56,130 bases of DNA from Candidatus Hydrogenedentota bacterium. GTDB taxonomy: Bacteria > Hydrogenedentota > Hydrogenedentia > Hydrogenedentales > SLHB01. The stretch is taken from the NCBI GenBank assembly GCA_013359265.1, contig JABWCD010000032.1, forward strand, positions 1 through 56,130. The letters are read 5' to 3'. Made by a program: the position numbers and the translations under genes. Below the pieces are notes generated by a model. That model made no database searches. It was not told the DNA's origin and was given only the letters and a program-made list of their open reading frames with translations. Below are positions 31,917 through 42,198 of this stretch, one piece after another; position 1 is the stretch's first letter; each line of letters begins with the position of its first letter.

Positions 31917-34900
31917 ATGGCGCTTACCAAACAACTTCCAAAGCTATCGGGCATCGGCACGCTGCAACTGAGGCCGCGCGCGTGCTTGGACGTGATCGGC
32001 CCGTGGGGCAGTGGCAAGGCGTTGACCGCGTTGCAGGCCGCGGGCGGCCGGTCGCTCCTGATTATCACGCACGGGCGCGTCGAGGCCGAAGCCGTCTTCG
32101 AGGACCTGCTCACCTTCGATCTGCCGGAGCGGTGCGTGCATTTCCCCGCCTGGGAAGTCTTGCCCACCGACGCAATGGCGCCGGCGGACGATATCGTTGC
32201 CGAGCGTATGAACGCGCTCATGCGGCTACAAGCCGCTCGTAGCATGAACGAACCCATTCGCATGGTCGCGCCGGCGCGTTCCCTGCTCCAGTACGTCGTC
32301 AAACGCGACGCCCTCTCCGCGCAAACCGTTACGTTAGCCGTCGGCGAGGAACACGACCTCGAGGACCTCGTCGCGCGGCTGTCGGAAATGGGTTACGACC
32401 GAGAACTCATGGTCGAGCAGCGCGGACAAACAAGCGTGCGAGGCGGCATTCTCGACGTCTTCCCCATCTCGGGCGAACTGCCTTACCGCATCGAGTTCTT
32501 CGGCGACGAAATTGAATCGATCCGCCGCTTCGAGCCGGAAACCCAACGCAGCATCGGTCACGAGAAATCCGTCACCATCCCGCCGCGGTCCGAGAAGACC
32601 CAAATTGCGGCGCGCGACGCGCTTGCCCCGCTCACACAGTATTTCCCGGACGATGCGCTCATTGTGCTCGATGAACCGATGGCCATCCGCGACGAAGTGA
32701 CGAAACTCGCGGCGCAATTGGGCGACAACCCATACATCATGTCGTGGGACTCCGTTGAGCGCGAGCTCGAGAAGTTCTCGCGCATGCGTATTGCGCAGGT
32801 GCCGTTCACCGCCGGGGAAAATGTCCCGCGCATGCAACTCCACATGGGCGCTATCACGGGTTGGCAGGGACAAAACGACGCCTTCTGGAAACAGATCGAT
32901 CTGTGGGACCACGAAGGCTACACCGTCGTCCTGCTTTGCGCGACCACGGGCGAGCGCAAGCGCCTGTACGAACTGCTGGAAGAGAGGGGCTACCGGCCCG
33001 GACAAGACGCTTTCGATCTGCGGGTCGATATCGGACGCCTTCGTGGCGGGTTCGTCGTGCCCGCCGACAAACTCGCCGTTCTGAGCGAACACGAGATGTT
33101 TGGACGGCACTACGTGCGCCGCACGCGCCGCCGCTTCGAAGCGGGCACCGCGCTCACCGCGTTCAGCGACCTTAAATCCGGCGACTACATCGTCCACGAG
33201 CAACACGGCATCGGCCGCTACCTCGGCCTCAGGCGCTTCGAAGGCAAGGCGGGCGATTTCCTTGCGCTTCAATACACCGGCGGCGACAAGCTGTACGTTC
33301 CCGTCACGCACATCGACATGATCCAGAAGTTTACCGGCGGCGACGGCGCCGTGCCAAAGGTGGATAGACTCGGAGGCTCAACGTGGGCGCGCACGAAGTC
33401 TCGCGTCAAGAAAGCCGTGCGCGACATGACGGAGGAGTTGCTCAAGCTCTACGCCGCGCGCGAAACCCGCGAAGGGCATACGTTTCCGCCCGACACGCAT
33501 TGGCAGATCGAGTTCGAAGACGCGTTCGAGTACGACGAAACGCCGGACCAGATGCGCGCCATTGTCGACGTCAAGCGCGACATGGAAACGCCGAGGCCGA
33601 TGGACCGCCTTATCTGCGGCGATGTGGGCTACGGCAAGACCGAAGTGGCGATGCGCGCCGCCTTCAAGGCGGTGATGGACAGCCGGCAGGTTGCCGTGTT
33701 GGTGCCGACCACCGTCCTCGCGGAACAGCATTACCTGAACTTCGCCGAGCGATTCGCGGATTATCCGATTAAGGTCGAAATGCTCAGCCGCTTCCGCAGT
33801 CCGAAGGAGATTAGGTCGGTCGTGGAACGATTAAGGTCCGGGGAAGTGGACGTTGTGATCGGGACCCACCGAATCGTGTCGAAGGATGTCGAGTTCAAAA
33901 ACCTCGGCCTGGTTGTGATCGACGAGGAACAACGTTTCGGCGTAACGCACAAGGAACGGCTGAAACAACTGCGCACCACGGTAGACGTACTCACGCTCAG
34001 CGCCACGCCCATCCCGCGCACGCTGAACATGTCCCTCATGGGCGTACGCGACATGAGCGTCATCAACACGGCGCCAAACGATCGTCTTCCCATTCACACG
34101 TGCATCGCGGATTTCGACGAACCACTCATCCAAGAGGCGATCGCGCGCGAACTTGCGCGCGAAGGCCAGGTCTTCTACGTGCACAACCGCGTTCAGACTA
34201 TCGAGCGTGCAGCGAACCTTGTCCAACGATTGGTCCCCACGGCGCGCATTGCGATCGGGCACGGCCAGATGCCCGAAAAGGAACTCGAGCGCGTAATGTC
34301 GGGCTTTATTCACAAGGAATACGATGTGCTCGTCTGCACGACGATCATCGGCTCCGGCATCGATATCCCGAATGCAAACACGATCATTATCGATCAGGCC
34401 GATCACTTCGGGCTCGCCGAACTCTATCAACTGCGCGGGCGCGTCGGGCGCTACAAGCACCGCGCGTTCGCATATCTGCTGATTCCCGGAAACCGCGCGC
34501 TCAGCGAAGACGCGCAGAAACGATTGAAGGCGCTCGAAGAATTTTCGACGCTCGGCGCGGGGTTCCGCATCGCCATGCGCGATCTCGAGATTCGCGGCGC
34601 CGGCAGCCTCCTCGGCGGAGAACAACACGGGCACATCGCCACTGTCGGTTTTGACACCTATACGCAACTCGTCGCGGAAGCGGTCGCGGAAATCAAAGGC
34701 GAACCCATACGATTACGGCGCCTGCCGCTGTTCGAGATCGCCGCCGAAGCCTATATCCCGGAACAATACGTTACGTCGGAATCGCAAAAGATCACGCTCT
34801 ACAAACGCATCGCCGGCCTCCAAAGCGAAGAGGAGGTCGGCGAAATGCTCGCGGAATTGAAGGACCGCTTCGGCGAACCGCCCGTGCCGGTGCGGCGGCT

Positions 34901-35174
34901 GCTCGACGTCATGCGCGTGCGCGCGCTCGGCGCCGATGCCGGCGCGCGAAGGATCGTCGGCGGGAAGAATGGGGTGACGGTCGAACTGGAAACTGGCCGG
35001 CAATTGGAGCGTGGGCGAAGGGAGTCGTTGTCGCACGCGTTTGGAAACCGGCTTGTGTTCGAGTGGAAAGAGACGCCGTCGATCTCGCTCAAGCTGGAGG
35101 AGCAGGCGGACGAGAATGCGGTGATAACAGCGGCGCAAAAGCTGCTGAAGGCTCTCGTGGAAGACGCTGCCTAA
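31917..35174 (+). CDS. mfd: Transcription-repair coupling factor Mfd
   Basis: The 1085-residue SF2 helicase removes stalled RNA polymerase at lesions and recruits UvrA. Visible parts are a UvrB-like N-terminal module ([17 protein letters not shown]-like region and [14 protein letters not shown]), a CarD-type RNA polymerase interaction domain ([20 protein letters not shown]), the helicase with Walker [11 protein letters not shown], the DEEQRFGV motif II and the TRG region, and the C-terminal autoinhibitory domain. Length is near the family norm. The call is secure. Confidence 0.96.
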   Translation: MALTKQLPKLSGIGTLQLRPRACLDVIGPWGSGKALTALQAAGGRSLLIITHGRVEAEAVFEDLLTFDLPERCVHFPAWEVLPTDAMAPADDIVAERMNALMRLQAARSMNEPIRMVAPARSLLQYVVKRDALSAQTVTLAVGEEHDLEDLVARLSEMGYDRELMVEQRGQTSVRGGILDVFPISGELPYRIEFFGDEIESIRRFEPETQRSIGHEKSVTIPPRSEKTQIAARDALAPLTQYFPDDALIVLDEPMAIRDEVTKLAAQLGDNPYIMSWDSVERELEKFSRMRIAQVPFTAGENVPRMQLHMGAITGWQGQNDAFWKQIDLWDHEGYTVVLLCATTGERKRLYELLEERGYRPGQDAFDLRVDIGRLRGGFVVPADKLAVLSEHEMFGRHYVRRTRRRFEAGTALTAFSDLKSGDYIVHEQHGIGRYLGLRRFEGKAGDFLALQYTGGDKLYVPVTHIDMIQKFTGGDGAVPKVDRLGGSTWARTKSRVKKAVRDMTEELLKLYAARETREGHTFPPDTHWQIEFEDAFEYDETPDQMRAIVDVKRDMETPRPMDRLICGDVGYGKTEVAMRAAFKAVMDSRQVAVLVPTTVLAEQHYLNFAERFADYPIKVEMLSRFRSPKEIRSVVERLRSGEVDVVIGTHRIVSKDVEFKNLGLVVIDEEQRFGVTHKERLKQLRTTVDVLTLSATPIPRTLNMSLMGVRDMSVINTAPNDRLPIHTCIADFDEPLIQEAIARELAREGQVFYVHNRVQTIERAANLVQRLVPTARIAIGHGQMPEKELERVMSGFIHKEYDVLVCTTIIGSGIDIPNANTIIIDQADHFGLAELYQLRGRVGRYKHRAFAYLLIPGNRALSEDAQKRLKALEEFSTLGAGFRIAMRDLEIRGAGSLLGGEQHGHIATVGFDTYTQLVAEAVAEIKGEPIRLRRLPLFEIAAEAYIPEQYVTSESQKITLYKRIAGLQSEEEVGEMLAELKDRFGEPPVPVRRLLDVMRVRALGADAGARRIVGGKNGVTVELETGRQLERGRRESLSHAFGNRLVFEWKETPSISLKLEEQADENAVITAAQKLLKALVEDAA

Positions 35175-35337
35175 ACGGACAGATGACCTGCCGGAGGCGA
35201 ACGGAAGTCGAACACGCTATGGGGCGCGCTCCGCAACGTAGCAGTTACCGGTAAGTGCAGTTGACCCACCTAGTAAAATCAGCGAGTATTCCCTTCGGGA
35301 AGCGCGCGTCCGCCCAAGCGCAATGCAGGGGGTGAAC

Positions 35338-37110
35338 ATGACTGCAAAATGTTTAACGTTTGTGTTGATTAGCGCACTGGTGATTTCACTCCAATCCGAA
35401 GCCCAACAGGACCTCCAGGCAATAAAGGCAAGAGCTGAACAAGGCGACGCATTGGCTCAGGCCAGGCTTGGCATGGCATATGTCGAAGGCGACGAGTTTC
35501 CCCAAGACTACGCTGAGGCATCGAGGTGGTTCCGCCGTGCCGCTGACCAAGGGTTGGCGCTCGGCCAGTTCGGTGTGGGCTTAATGTATGAGGAAGGAAA
35601 AGGTGTGCCAGAGAACCATGCCGAGGCGTTGAAATGGTACCGGTTGGCCGCGGCACAAGGTGAGCCGCTCTCCCAATGTAAGATTGGAATCGCCTATTCC
35701 AAAGGTAAAGACGTTCCCAAAGACTATGTCGAGGCATTAAAGTGGTACCGGATGGCCGTCGAAAAAGGGAACGCGAGTGCTCAGTATTATCTTGGCCGGG
35801 CCTATTCCAAAGGCGAGGGCGTGCAACAGGACGAAGCGGAAGCATTGACCTGGTATCGCAAGGCTGCGCAGCAGGGGCATTCCGATGCTCAATATTGGGT
35901 AGGCATCGCTTATGACTACGGGAAGGGCATTGAAGAGGACCGCGACCAGGCGTTTAAGTGGTACCGCATGGCGGCCAATCAGGGGGATCCGGACGGTCTA
36001 TTCAAGCTTGGCGTCGCGTACGATACTGGCAGAGCCGTCCCTCAGGACAAAGGCGAGGCAATAAAATGGTACCGCAAGGCCGCCGAAAAAGGGCATGCAA
36101 AGTCGCAGTTTAAGCTTGGCTTAATCTATTCCAAAGGCGAAGGTGTTCCCAAAGACGCAGCTCAGGCTGCGCGATGGTATCTCAAAGCTGCCGACCAGGG
36201 GCATGAAAGTGCCCAGTACAATCTCGGCCATCTGTATTTCGGCGGTCGTGGTGTTTCCAAGGATTACGCCGAGGCTGTGAAGTGGTGGCGCAAGGCCGCG
36301 GAACAAGGGAACGCGAACGCTCAAATCGCGCTTGGCGCGTGTTACGGCCAAGGTAAAGGTGTGCCGGAAGATCAGGTCGAATCGGTAAAGTGGTATCGCA
36401 AGGCCGCCGAAATGGGACATGCGGTCGCTCAGAATAGTCTTGGCGTGGCGTACGATGAGGGTAAAGGCGTGCCTCTCGATCCCGCCGAGGCCGTGAAGTG
36501 GTATCGCAAGGCTGCGGAGCAAGAATATAAGCGCGCTCAACATAACTTAGGCACCAATTATTATTACGGTGAAGGCGTACCTAAGAACGGGTCCGAAGCA
36601 GTAAAGTGGTGGCGCAAGGCCGCCGATCAAGGGCACGCAGGCGCGATGAATAGTCTGGGCGCGGTCTATCGGCTGGGCAAAATCGTGCCGGAAGATCAGG
36701 CCGAATCCGTGAAGTGGTATCGCAAGGCCGCAGAAATGGGAGATGCCGACTCACAGAACAGTCTCGGCCTGGCTTATGACAAAGGTAGAGGCGTACCGCT
36801 CGATCATGCAGAGTGCGTAAAGTGGTATCGCAAGGCTGCCGAACAAGGGAATGCACGCGGTCAGTATAATCTGGCATCCAAATACGTTTCAGGCGAAGGA
36901 GTGACAAAGGACTTTGTTCTCGCTTACATGTGGTACAGCCTCGCCATCGACCAGAAGCATCAAGTGGCGCGAAAATACAGAGATAGAATTGCTGCCGAGA
37001 TGACTCCTGAGCAGATAGCCGAAGCTGAAAAACTCACCCGCGAGTGGAAACCAAGTATGCAGGCGGAAGATCGCCATCCAAACTATAAATCCGTGGCCAG
37101 TGCCGAATGA
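35338..37110 (+). CDS. Secreted Sel1-repeat protein
   Basis: The protein of about 590 residues has a signal peptide (MTAKCLTFVLISALVISLQS) and fourteen Sel1-like (TPR-like) repeats of about 36 residues, each carrying a KWYRKAAEQG-type motif. Such solenoids mediate protein-protein contacts, often in the periplasm or at the surface. GGGGG lies 7 nt before the ATG at 35338; an ATG at 35323 is less likely. By eye its GC is lower than that of mfd, so it may be acquired. The CE15-like esterase gene follows 28 bp later. Confidence 0.92.
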   Translation: MTAKCLTFVLISALVISLQSEAQQDLQAIKARAEQGDALAQARLGMAYVEGDEFPQDYAEASRWFRRAADQGLALGQFGVGLMYEEGKGVPENHAEALKWYRLAAAQGEPLSQCKIGIAYSKGKDVPKDYVEALKWYRMAVEKGNASAQYYLGRAYSKGEGVQQDEAEALTWYRKAAQQGHSDAQYWVGIAYDYGKGIEEDRDQAFKWYRMAANQGDPDGLFKLGVAYDTGRAVPQDKGEAIKWYRKAAEKGHAKSQFKLGLIYSKGEGVPKDAAQAARWYLKAADQGHESAQYNLGHLYFGGRGVSKDYAEAVKWWRKAAEQGNANAQIALGACYGQGKGVPEDQVESVKWYRKAAEMGHAVAQNSLGVAYDEGKGVPLDPAEAVKWYRKAAEQEYKRAQHNLGTNYYYGEGVPKNGSEAVKWWRKAADQGHAGAMNSLGAVYRLGKIVPEDQAESVKWYRKAAEMGDADSQNSLGLAYDKGRGVPLDHAECVKWYRKAAEQGNARGQYNLASKYVSGEGVTKDFVLAYMWYSLAIDQKHQVARKYRDRIAAEMTPEQIAEAEKLTREWKPSMQAEDRHPNYKSVASAE

Positions 37111-37138
37111 TTTAATTCGTATTCAATTGGGATGGGCA

Positions 37139-38314
37139 ATGAAGTACCTGTTGCGGACGTTCAACAATTTGGTGTGCATAATAACGATTCTTTTACCACT
37201 ACTTTCATCCTGCGCTTCGCACAAAACCGGCCCTTCAATAGCGTCTGATTCTTTGAGCAAATTACCGGATCCGCTCCGATTCAACGGCGGAAAGCGCGTG
37301 AAGGCGGCGGAGTCGTGGACCACGCGCCGTAGTCAGATCGTCGACATGGTGACGCGAATCGAGTACGGGCGCATGCCGCCCTCGCCGGGAAACGTCGCTG
37401 TCGATTCGGAATCGCCCCCGGAGACTGTGAATGGCGGCATTACAACGCACCGGCAAGTCACGTTGTCCTTTGGGCCGAAACAGTCGCTGCGAATGAACGT
37501 GGATTTGTACTTGCCGCGGGACGCAACCAGACCATTGCCGACGGTACTGCGCGTCGGACTCGACGCCGGACCCAGCCGTCAGATCAACGAACGGGGCTAC
37601 GCGTACGCGTGTTACGACCAGCACGCGCTCGATCCCGATCCCGGAGACGGCAAGGACGTTGTTGGCCCGGCCCAGGCGGCCTATCCCGGCTACGATTGGG
37701 GCAGTATTGCCGTGTGGGCGTGGGGCGCCTCGCGCGCACTGGACTACCTTGTGACCGAACCCGGCGTAAACAAAGACCAAGTGATCGTGACGGGCCACTC
37801 GCGCGGCGGGAAGACCGCCCTGCTGGCCGGCGCGCTGGACGAACGCTTTGCGATGGTTGTGCCGAACGGTTCAGGCTGCGGCGGCGCGGGGTGCTATCGC
37901 ATCCAAGGGCCCAACAGCGAAACGCTGAAACTCATCACGTCGCCGAAACGCTTCAAAAGTTGGTTTCAGGATGACTTTGGTCAATTCGCCGATGAAGAAG
38001 ACCGCCTTCCATTCGATCAGCATTTTGTGAAGGCCCTGGTGGCGCCGCGGCTGCTGTTGAGTACAGACGCCCTCGGCGATCTGTGGGCCAATCCGCTGGG
38101 CACGCAGGCGACGTTTCTGGCGGCGCAACCCGTCTTCGATTTACTCGCCGCGGGGGATCACAACGCGCTGCACTTTCGGGAAGGAGACCACGATCAGCTT
38201 CCCGCGGACTACGCGGCGCTGCTCGATTTCGCCGACCTCCACTTTCGCGGCAAGCCCGGCGCAACGACGTTCAACGCGCTTCCGTTCCCTATGCGCGGCG
38301 CACGCGCAAAGTAA
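37139..38314 (+). CDS. Lipoprotein CE15-like (glucuronoyl esterase) alpha/beta hydrolase
   Basis: The protein of about 391 residues starts with a lipoprotein signal (LLPLLSSCASHK, lipobox LSSC), so it should be anchored in the membrane. The catalytic Ser lies in GHSRGGKTALLAGALDERFA, matching the G-x-S-R-x-G-K motif of CE15 glucuronoyl esterases, with a Cys-rich loop (NGSGCGGAGCYR) and a His near the C-terminus (EGDHDQLP). Family members split lignin-carbohydrate esters. The call fits the GH9 at the other end of the window as part of a biomass-degrading set. Other serine esterases are possible. Confidence 0.82.
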   Translation: MKYLLRTFNNLVCIITILLPLLSSCASHKTGPSIASDSLSKLPDPLRFNGGKRVKAAESWTTRRSQIVDMVTRIEYGRMPPSPGNVAVDSESPPETVNGGITTHRQVTLSFGPKQSLRMNVDLYLPRDATRPLPTVLRVGLDAGPSRQINERGYAYACYDQHALDPDPGDGKDVVGPAQAAYPGYDWGSIAVWAWGASRALDYLVTEPGVNKDQVIVTGHSRGGKTALLAGALDERFAMVVPNGSGCGGAGCYRIQGPNSETLKLITSPKRFKSWFQDDFGQFADEEDRLPFDQHFVKALVAPRLLLSTDALGDLWANPLGTQATFLAAQPVFDLLAAGDHNALHFREGDHDQLPADYAALLDFADLHFRGKPGATTFNALPFPMRGARAK

Positions 38315-38318
38315 GGCG

Positions 38319-39005
38319 TTACTCCGGTTTCGGCGCGGGCGGCGGTGGCGTTTCACCTTCCCGCGCGGGTGGGCCGGGCCGCCGCTCCTTCATGTACTGA
38401 CGCACCATCGGCCTATCCATCATAGGGCCATGCGGGCCGCCTTCGCGGTTCCACTGCTGGAACTTCTCGCGAATGACGTCCTCGCCCATTTCCTTGGCGC
38501 GCGACATCATCTTCCGCATCTGCCCCTCGAACTCCTGCAGCGTGATGTAGAGTGTCGCCTTCTGCTTTGCGGTAAAACCGGACGAAATCTTGTCGAACGC
38601 GTCCTTCTTCGCCTGTAGACGTTTATCGTCGATGGAAATCAGCGCCTGCAGTTGCGCGTTAATCTCGTCGTCCGTCGCGCCTTCCTTCGCCGTGACCTCG
38701 CGCAACGCATTCATCGTCTTGTCGCGCTCGTCGTACAGCTTCGACAAGGAATCCCGCATTTCCTGCATGTGTTTGACCATTATTACGGTCTGTTCGTCGG
38801 TGAGTTCGAGGCTGCGCGATACGCGCACCATCATGATCGTGCTCACCATGTCGCGCAGGTCTTCGTCCGGAAATCCACCCGGATGACCGCCACGCGGCGG
38901 GGCGGACTGCTCCGCCTTTTTGGCGGGGTCACCCGCTTGCGGTTCGGCGAATGCGGGCAGCGCAAGCACCGCCACCAGCATGGCTAATACTGCTTTCGTT
39001 CTCAT
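38319..39005 (-). CDS. Spy/CpxP-like periplasmic protein
   Basis: The 228-residue protein has a signal peptide (MRTKAVLAMLVAVLALPAFA), a helical core with repeated LTDEQTVIMVKHMQEMRDS and LTAKQKATLYITLQEFEG-like segments resembling LTXXQ-type Spy/CpxP proteins, and a Pro/Gly-rich tail. Such proteins act as periplasmic chaperones or stress sensors. It overlaps the anti-sigma gene by 4 bp (ATGA), which suggests it belongs to the sigma regulon. Confidence 0.75.
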   Translation of the reverse strand: MRTKAVLAMLVAVLALPAFAEPQAGDPAKKAEQSAPPRGGHPGGFPDEDLRDMVSTIMMVRVSRSLELTDEQTVIMVKHMQEMRDSLSKLYDERDKTMNALREVTAKEGATDDEINAQLQALISIDDKRLQAKKDAFDKISSGFTAKQKATLYITLQEFEGQMRKMMSRAKEMGEDVIREKFQQWNREGGPHGPMMDRPMVRQYMKERRPGPPAREGETPPPPAPKPE

Positions 39006-39685
39006 AGCAATTCGTTGCCCCCTTCAATCGAGTCGGCCAGCATCGCACGAAGGGCTTCCGCCTCCGTCTCGCTCAGCGAATCCAGCGACGCGAACACGTC
39101 CGCATCGTCATCGTATCCATTCTCGCCGATCAACGCGGCGACCTTTACAACCACTTCGGTATAGTCCGCGCCAAATGCCGGGTCCGCCACCAACGCGATC
39201 CCAATGTCGGCGGTTTCGGTCGACACGTCGCCGCCAATCGGTTCCGTGATCAGCGCCCCAAAATCCTCCGCCAGCACCTGGTCCGGCTGGTTGCGCAAAT
39301 GCAGCACCTGCGCGACAAGCGGATCGCGCTCGGTCGGCGCGGTGATTCCCTTGTCCGGCCAGAACGGCCACACCGCAATCGCAATCATCGCGGCGGCGGT
39401 AACGGCGCCAAGAATCGTCGGAATGACGCGGCGCCACGCGGGCGTGGCGAGTTCTGCCTCCCGCACGTCGCGCACGTGCGCCATGACGCGCGTCACAAAC
39501 GCGGGATGCACGTCCGGCGCGGGCAACGCCTTCATTCCCACCGACAGCCGCGATAGCTCGGCGTACAGGCGCGCGGCGTTCGCGTCTTCTTTGATCAGAC
39601 ACTCGACGTCTCCACGCGCCTCCGACTCGCCGTCGATGTACGCGGAGATTGTCTCGTACAACTTCTGTTTCTCTTTCTCGTTCAT
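39002..39685 (-). CDS. Membrane-bound anti-sigma factor
   Basis: The 227-residue protein has an N-terminal cytoplasmic part with ISAYIDGESEARGD, a membrane segment (IPTILGAVTAAAMIAIAVWP, about residues 87-106) and an acidic periplasmic tail. It lacks an obvious zf-HC2 Cys pair, unlike the protein at 6358-7014. It overlaps the sigma gene (ATGA) and the downstream Spy-like gene (ATGA), the layout of an ECF operon. Confidence 0.8.
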   Translation of the reverse strand: MNEKEKQKLYETISAYIDGESEARGDVECLIKEDANAARLYAELSRLSVGMKALPAPDVHPAFVTRVMAHVRDVREAELATPAWRRVIPTILGAVTAAAMIAIAVWPFWPDKGITAPTERDPLVAQVLHLRNQPDQVLAEDFGALITEPIGGDVSTETADIGIALVADPAFGADYTEVVVKVAALIGENGYDDDADVFASLDSLSETEAEALRAMLADSIEGGNELL

Positions 39686-40260
39686 AGCAGTTCGCCGCCT
39701 AGTTCGATGATGCGAAGCCGCAACTGTTCGCGCGCGCGGGCAATCCGGCTCTTCACCGTGCCCGCCGGGCAGTTGATGACCTCGCCAATCGTTTCGTAAT
39801 CCATGCCCTGAATCTCGCGCAACACCAACACTTCACGGTGCTCCGCGGAAATCTGGTCGAGGGCCTTTTCAATTGTCCGCTCGATCTCGCCGAGCCGGGC
39901 CGTCTCGTCGGGCCGCGCCGCGTCATCGACGATGTGCTGCTCCGTTTCGTCGTCCCGCGTCAGCGACACCGTGTTGCCGCGGCCGCGTCGCGACGAATCC
40001 CGTAAGAAGTTCAATGTCAGGTTGCGCGCGATACCAAAGAGCACGGTCGAAAACTTCGCATCCGGCCGGAGCCGGTCAAGGTAGCGATAGACCCGAATGA
40101 AACTGTCTTGCGCAACGTCCTGCGCATCCTCGACGGAACCGATCATGCGCGCGCAAAAGTGGATCACGGGCGCTTCATAACGGCGAACCAGCGCCGCAAA
40201 GGCGTCCATGTCCCCATCGCGCGCCCGCGCGACGAGATCCCAATCGGAGACGTCGCTCAT
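39682..40260 (-). CDS. ECF-type RNA polymerase sigma factor (second)
   Basis: The 192-residue sigma-70 family protein has region 2 (ALVRRYEAPVIHFCARMIGS, then VEDAQDVAQDSFIRVYRYL) and region 4 (ISAEHREVLVLREIQGMDYE and IGEVINCPAGTVKSRIARA). The ATG at 40260 follows a GAGG 12 nt upstream. It is cotranscribed with a membrane anti-sigma factor and a Spy-like protein, which points to an envelope-stress role. Its own promoter is not identified. Confidence 0.9.
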   Translation of the reverse strand: MSDVSDWDLVARARDGDMDAFAALVRRYEAPVIHFCARMIGSVEDAQDVAQDSFIRVYRYLDRLRPDAKFSTVLFGIARNLTLNFLRDSSRRGRGNTVSLTRDDETEQHIVDDAARPDETARLGEIERTIEKALDQISAEHREVLVLREIQGMDYETIGEVINCPAGTVKSRIARAREQLRLRIIELGGELL

Positions 40261-40519
40261 GCGCGCCGGTACCTCAAGCACATCGGATATAACACGAAGC
40301 GGGCGGGGATGTTCCGCGGGTAGTAGGACAGAAAGGCTGTCCCACTGGATGGTGTATATATCATAACATATTGAATTCGCTGACTTTACAACGCACGAGA
40401 GATGCCGTGTACCGGTCGCCATCCAAGTGGCTCAACGTCACAAGAAACGGCGGTTCATGCGGCACGGCCAATTCCTCCGGATGTTCGGTTGTACACCGGA
40501 AACGCGCACGGGGTTACGC

Positions 40520-40921
40520 TTACGCACCCTTGACTTTCGCCGCGGCCACGGCCTGCCGCGCCCGCGTGGCTGCCGCCTTCAACGCGCTCGCGAGGTCCGC
40601 GGCGTCCCTGATCAGCGGGTCCAGCTTCGCGCCAAAGGTCGGGTCCGACGCGTGCACCAGCCGCAACCAATACGTCGCCTGACGCACCGCCTGCCGAGCC
40701 GACGCGTAACTCGAAAGCTGCCCCGACGCCGACGAGTGCGCATCGAGCACGTGCGCCCCCACATGCGTCCCATGCTCCGCCAACGCGTTCACGACCGGGT
40801 CCGGCAACTTGCCCTTCAAGAACTGCGCCAAACCCAACATCCCCACGCCAAACCCAAACGACTTCGATTCCAACTCCGCCGCTTCCGTCTCCCGGCTCGA
40901 CTGCACCCGTGTCGTTCGCAT
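40520..40921 (-). CDS. Diverged four-helix-bundle protein
   Basis: The 133-residue protein aligns in outline with the four-helix-bundle family (S23/TIGR02436-like): KSFGFGVGMLGLAQFL at the start, HVGAHVLDAHSSASGQLSSY in place of the usual IGANV-EA segment, and AVRQATYWLRLV with KLDPLIRDAADLASAL at the end. Key Asn and Glu positions differ. AAGGGCGG lies before the ATG at 40921. Unlike the copy at 19353-19739, no repeat arrays flank it. The call is tentative. Confidence 0.6.
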   Translation of the reverse strand: MRTTRVQSSRETEAAELESKSFGFGVGMLGLAQFLKGKLPDPVVNALAEHGTHVGAHVLDAHSSASGQLSSYASARQAVRQATYWLRLVHASDPTFGAKLDPLIRDAADLASALKAAATRARQAVAAAKVKGA

Positions 40922-41259
40922 GCTACCGCCCTTCACCCTTGCCTCGTGGCAATCAATATAGCCGTGAGCGGGGCAAAGCACAACGCAGCGCGCACAACCA
41001 TTCTGGACCTGCACCCGTCGAGCAATACGCTCCAAATCCAGGCCCAGGGTGTTGCACTTCCCCGCGCCGCGAATTAAGCCAAATTGGGTTGACCGAACAT
41101 TATCTATTGGCAGTAATCGCGAGTGCAGCTTGATTTCTCGCTACCATATTTCGAATTCGCAAACGTGAGGCGGCGTGATGCGACGGTGGGAAAGAAGGCT
41201 GAAAACAACACAGGACGCGATTTCGGATTCGAGTAAGCGCACGCCCCGGCTGACCAGAA
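40922..41259. other. Intergenic region
   Basis: No gene is supported in this stretch of about 340 bp between the four-helix-bundle gene and the acyltransferase gene. A TTGACC...AGTAAT promoter-like pair lies near 41090 on the plus strand without an obvious target. Confidence 0.35.
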
Positions 41260-42195
41260 TCACTCCATCGAAACGGTGCCGCCACTTTTCCTGCTCCACT
41301 CTTCTTCCAGGCGCGGGCGCGCCTTCCACCGGCGGTGGAGCCAGAGCCATTGCTCGGGGTGCGCGCGGACCTGTTCCTCGATAAGGTCCTGGCAGCGTTG
41401 TGTGATGGCGACGAGGTCGGCACGGAAGTCGCCGGTGCGTTCGAGCGCAACCGGCGATGAAAAGCGGAGCGTGTAATGACCCCTTGCGTCGCGCGTCATG
41501 GTGACGACGACCATCGGCATTTTCTGGCGCAACGCGACCATCGCGGGGGCGGCCGTTGCCCAGCAGGGCCGCCCGAAAAACGTGACGGGCACGGCGCTCT
41601 CGCGCGGGCTTTGATCGGCGAGCACGCCGACCACCCAACCGTCTTTGAGCAGCTTCAGCATTTGCTGGCCGCCGCCGGTCTTGTCGATCGTGCGCACGCC
41701 GCGGCTCGTGCGAATGCGATCGACGTAGGCGTTCAGTGCGGGCGCGTCGAGAGGGCGGACAACTTCCGCGACGTTAAAGCCAAGGTTTTTCAGCACTGAC
41801 GCCATCCACTCCCAATTGCCGAGGTGCGCGGCGAGCATGAAGCCCGGGCGGTCGCGGTTAAGGTGTTCGGCGCCTTCAACGGTGACCCACCGCGCGATAT
41901 TCTCCGGCGTCAGCCGAGGAATGTGCGCGAACTCCGCGGCGACGATGCCGACGTTCATCGCCGCGCCACAGGCAATCGCCCGGACCTCGCGTTCGGTCAG
42001 CGTATCGCCGTAAGCGTTGCGCAGATTCTCGAGCGCGACGCGGCGCACGCGCGGAACGAGCGCGTAGGCGAGAACGCCGACCGCTCGGCCAACGAAACGG
42101 CAAACCGGAAGCGGCAACAGCGCCATTACGCGGCAAAACGCGATGGAAGCGTACGCGGCGATACTCTGAACGAATACGTTGCGGCGGCGCCCCAT
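41260..42195 (-). CDS. Lysophospholipid/lipid A acyltransferase (LpxL/HtrB-like)
   Basis: The 311-residue protein has an N-terminal hydrophobic anchor (SIAAYASIAFCRVMALLPLP) and the family HxxxxE-type motif in MLAAHLGNWEWMAS, with further motifs GVLADQSPRESAVPVTFFG and HRRWKARP near the end. LpxL/HtrB enzymes add a fatty acyl chain to lipid A precursors at the inner membrane. It lies 3 nt behind the beta-CASP nuclease gene. A generic lysophospholipid acyltransferase is the alternative. Confidence 0.88.
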   Translation of the reverse strand: MGRRRNVFVQSIAAYASIAFCRVMALLPLPVCRFVGRAVGVLAYALVPRVRRVALENLRNAYGDTLTEREVRAIACGAAMNVGIVAAEFAHIPRLTPENIARWVTVEGAEHLNRDRPGFMLAAHLGNWEWMASVLKNLGFNVAEVVRPLDAPALNAYVDRIRTSRGVRTIDKTGGGQQMLKLLKDGWVVGVLADQSPRESAVPVTFFGRPCWATAAPAMVALRQKMPMVVVTMTRDARGHYTLRFSSPVALERTGDFRADLVAITQRCQDLIEEQVRAHPEQWLWLHRRWKARPRLEEEWSRKSGGTVSME

Positions 42196-42198
42196 CGG

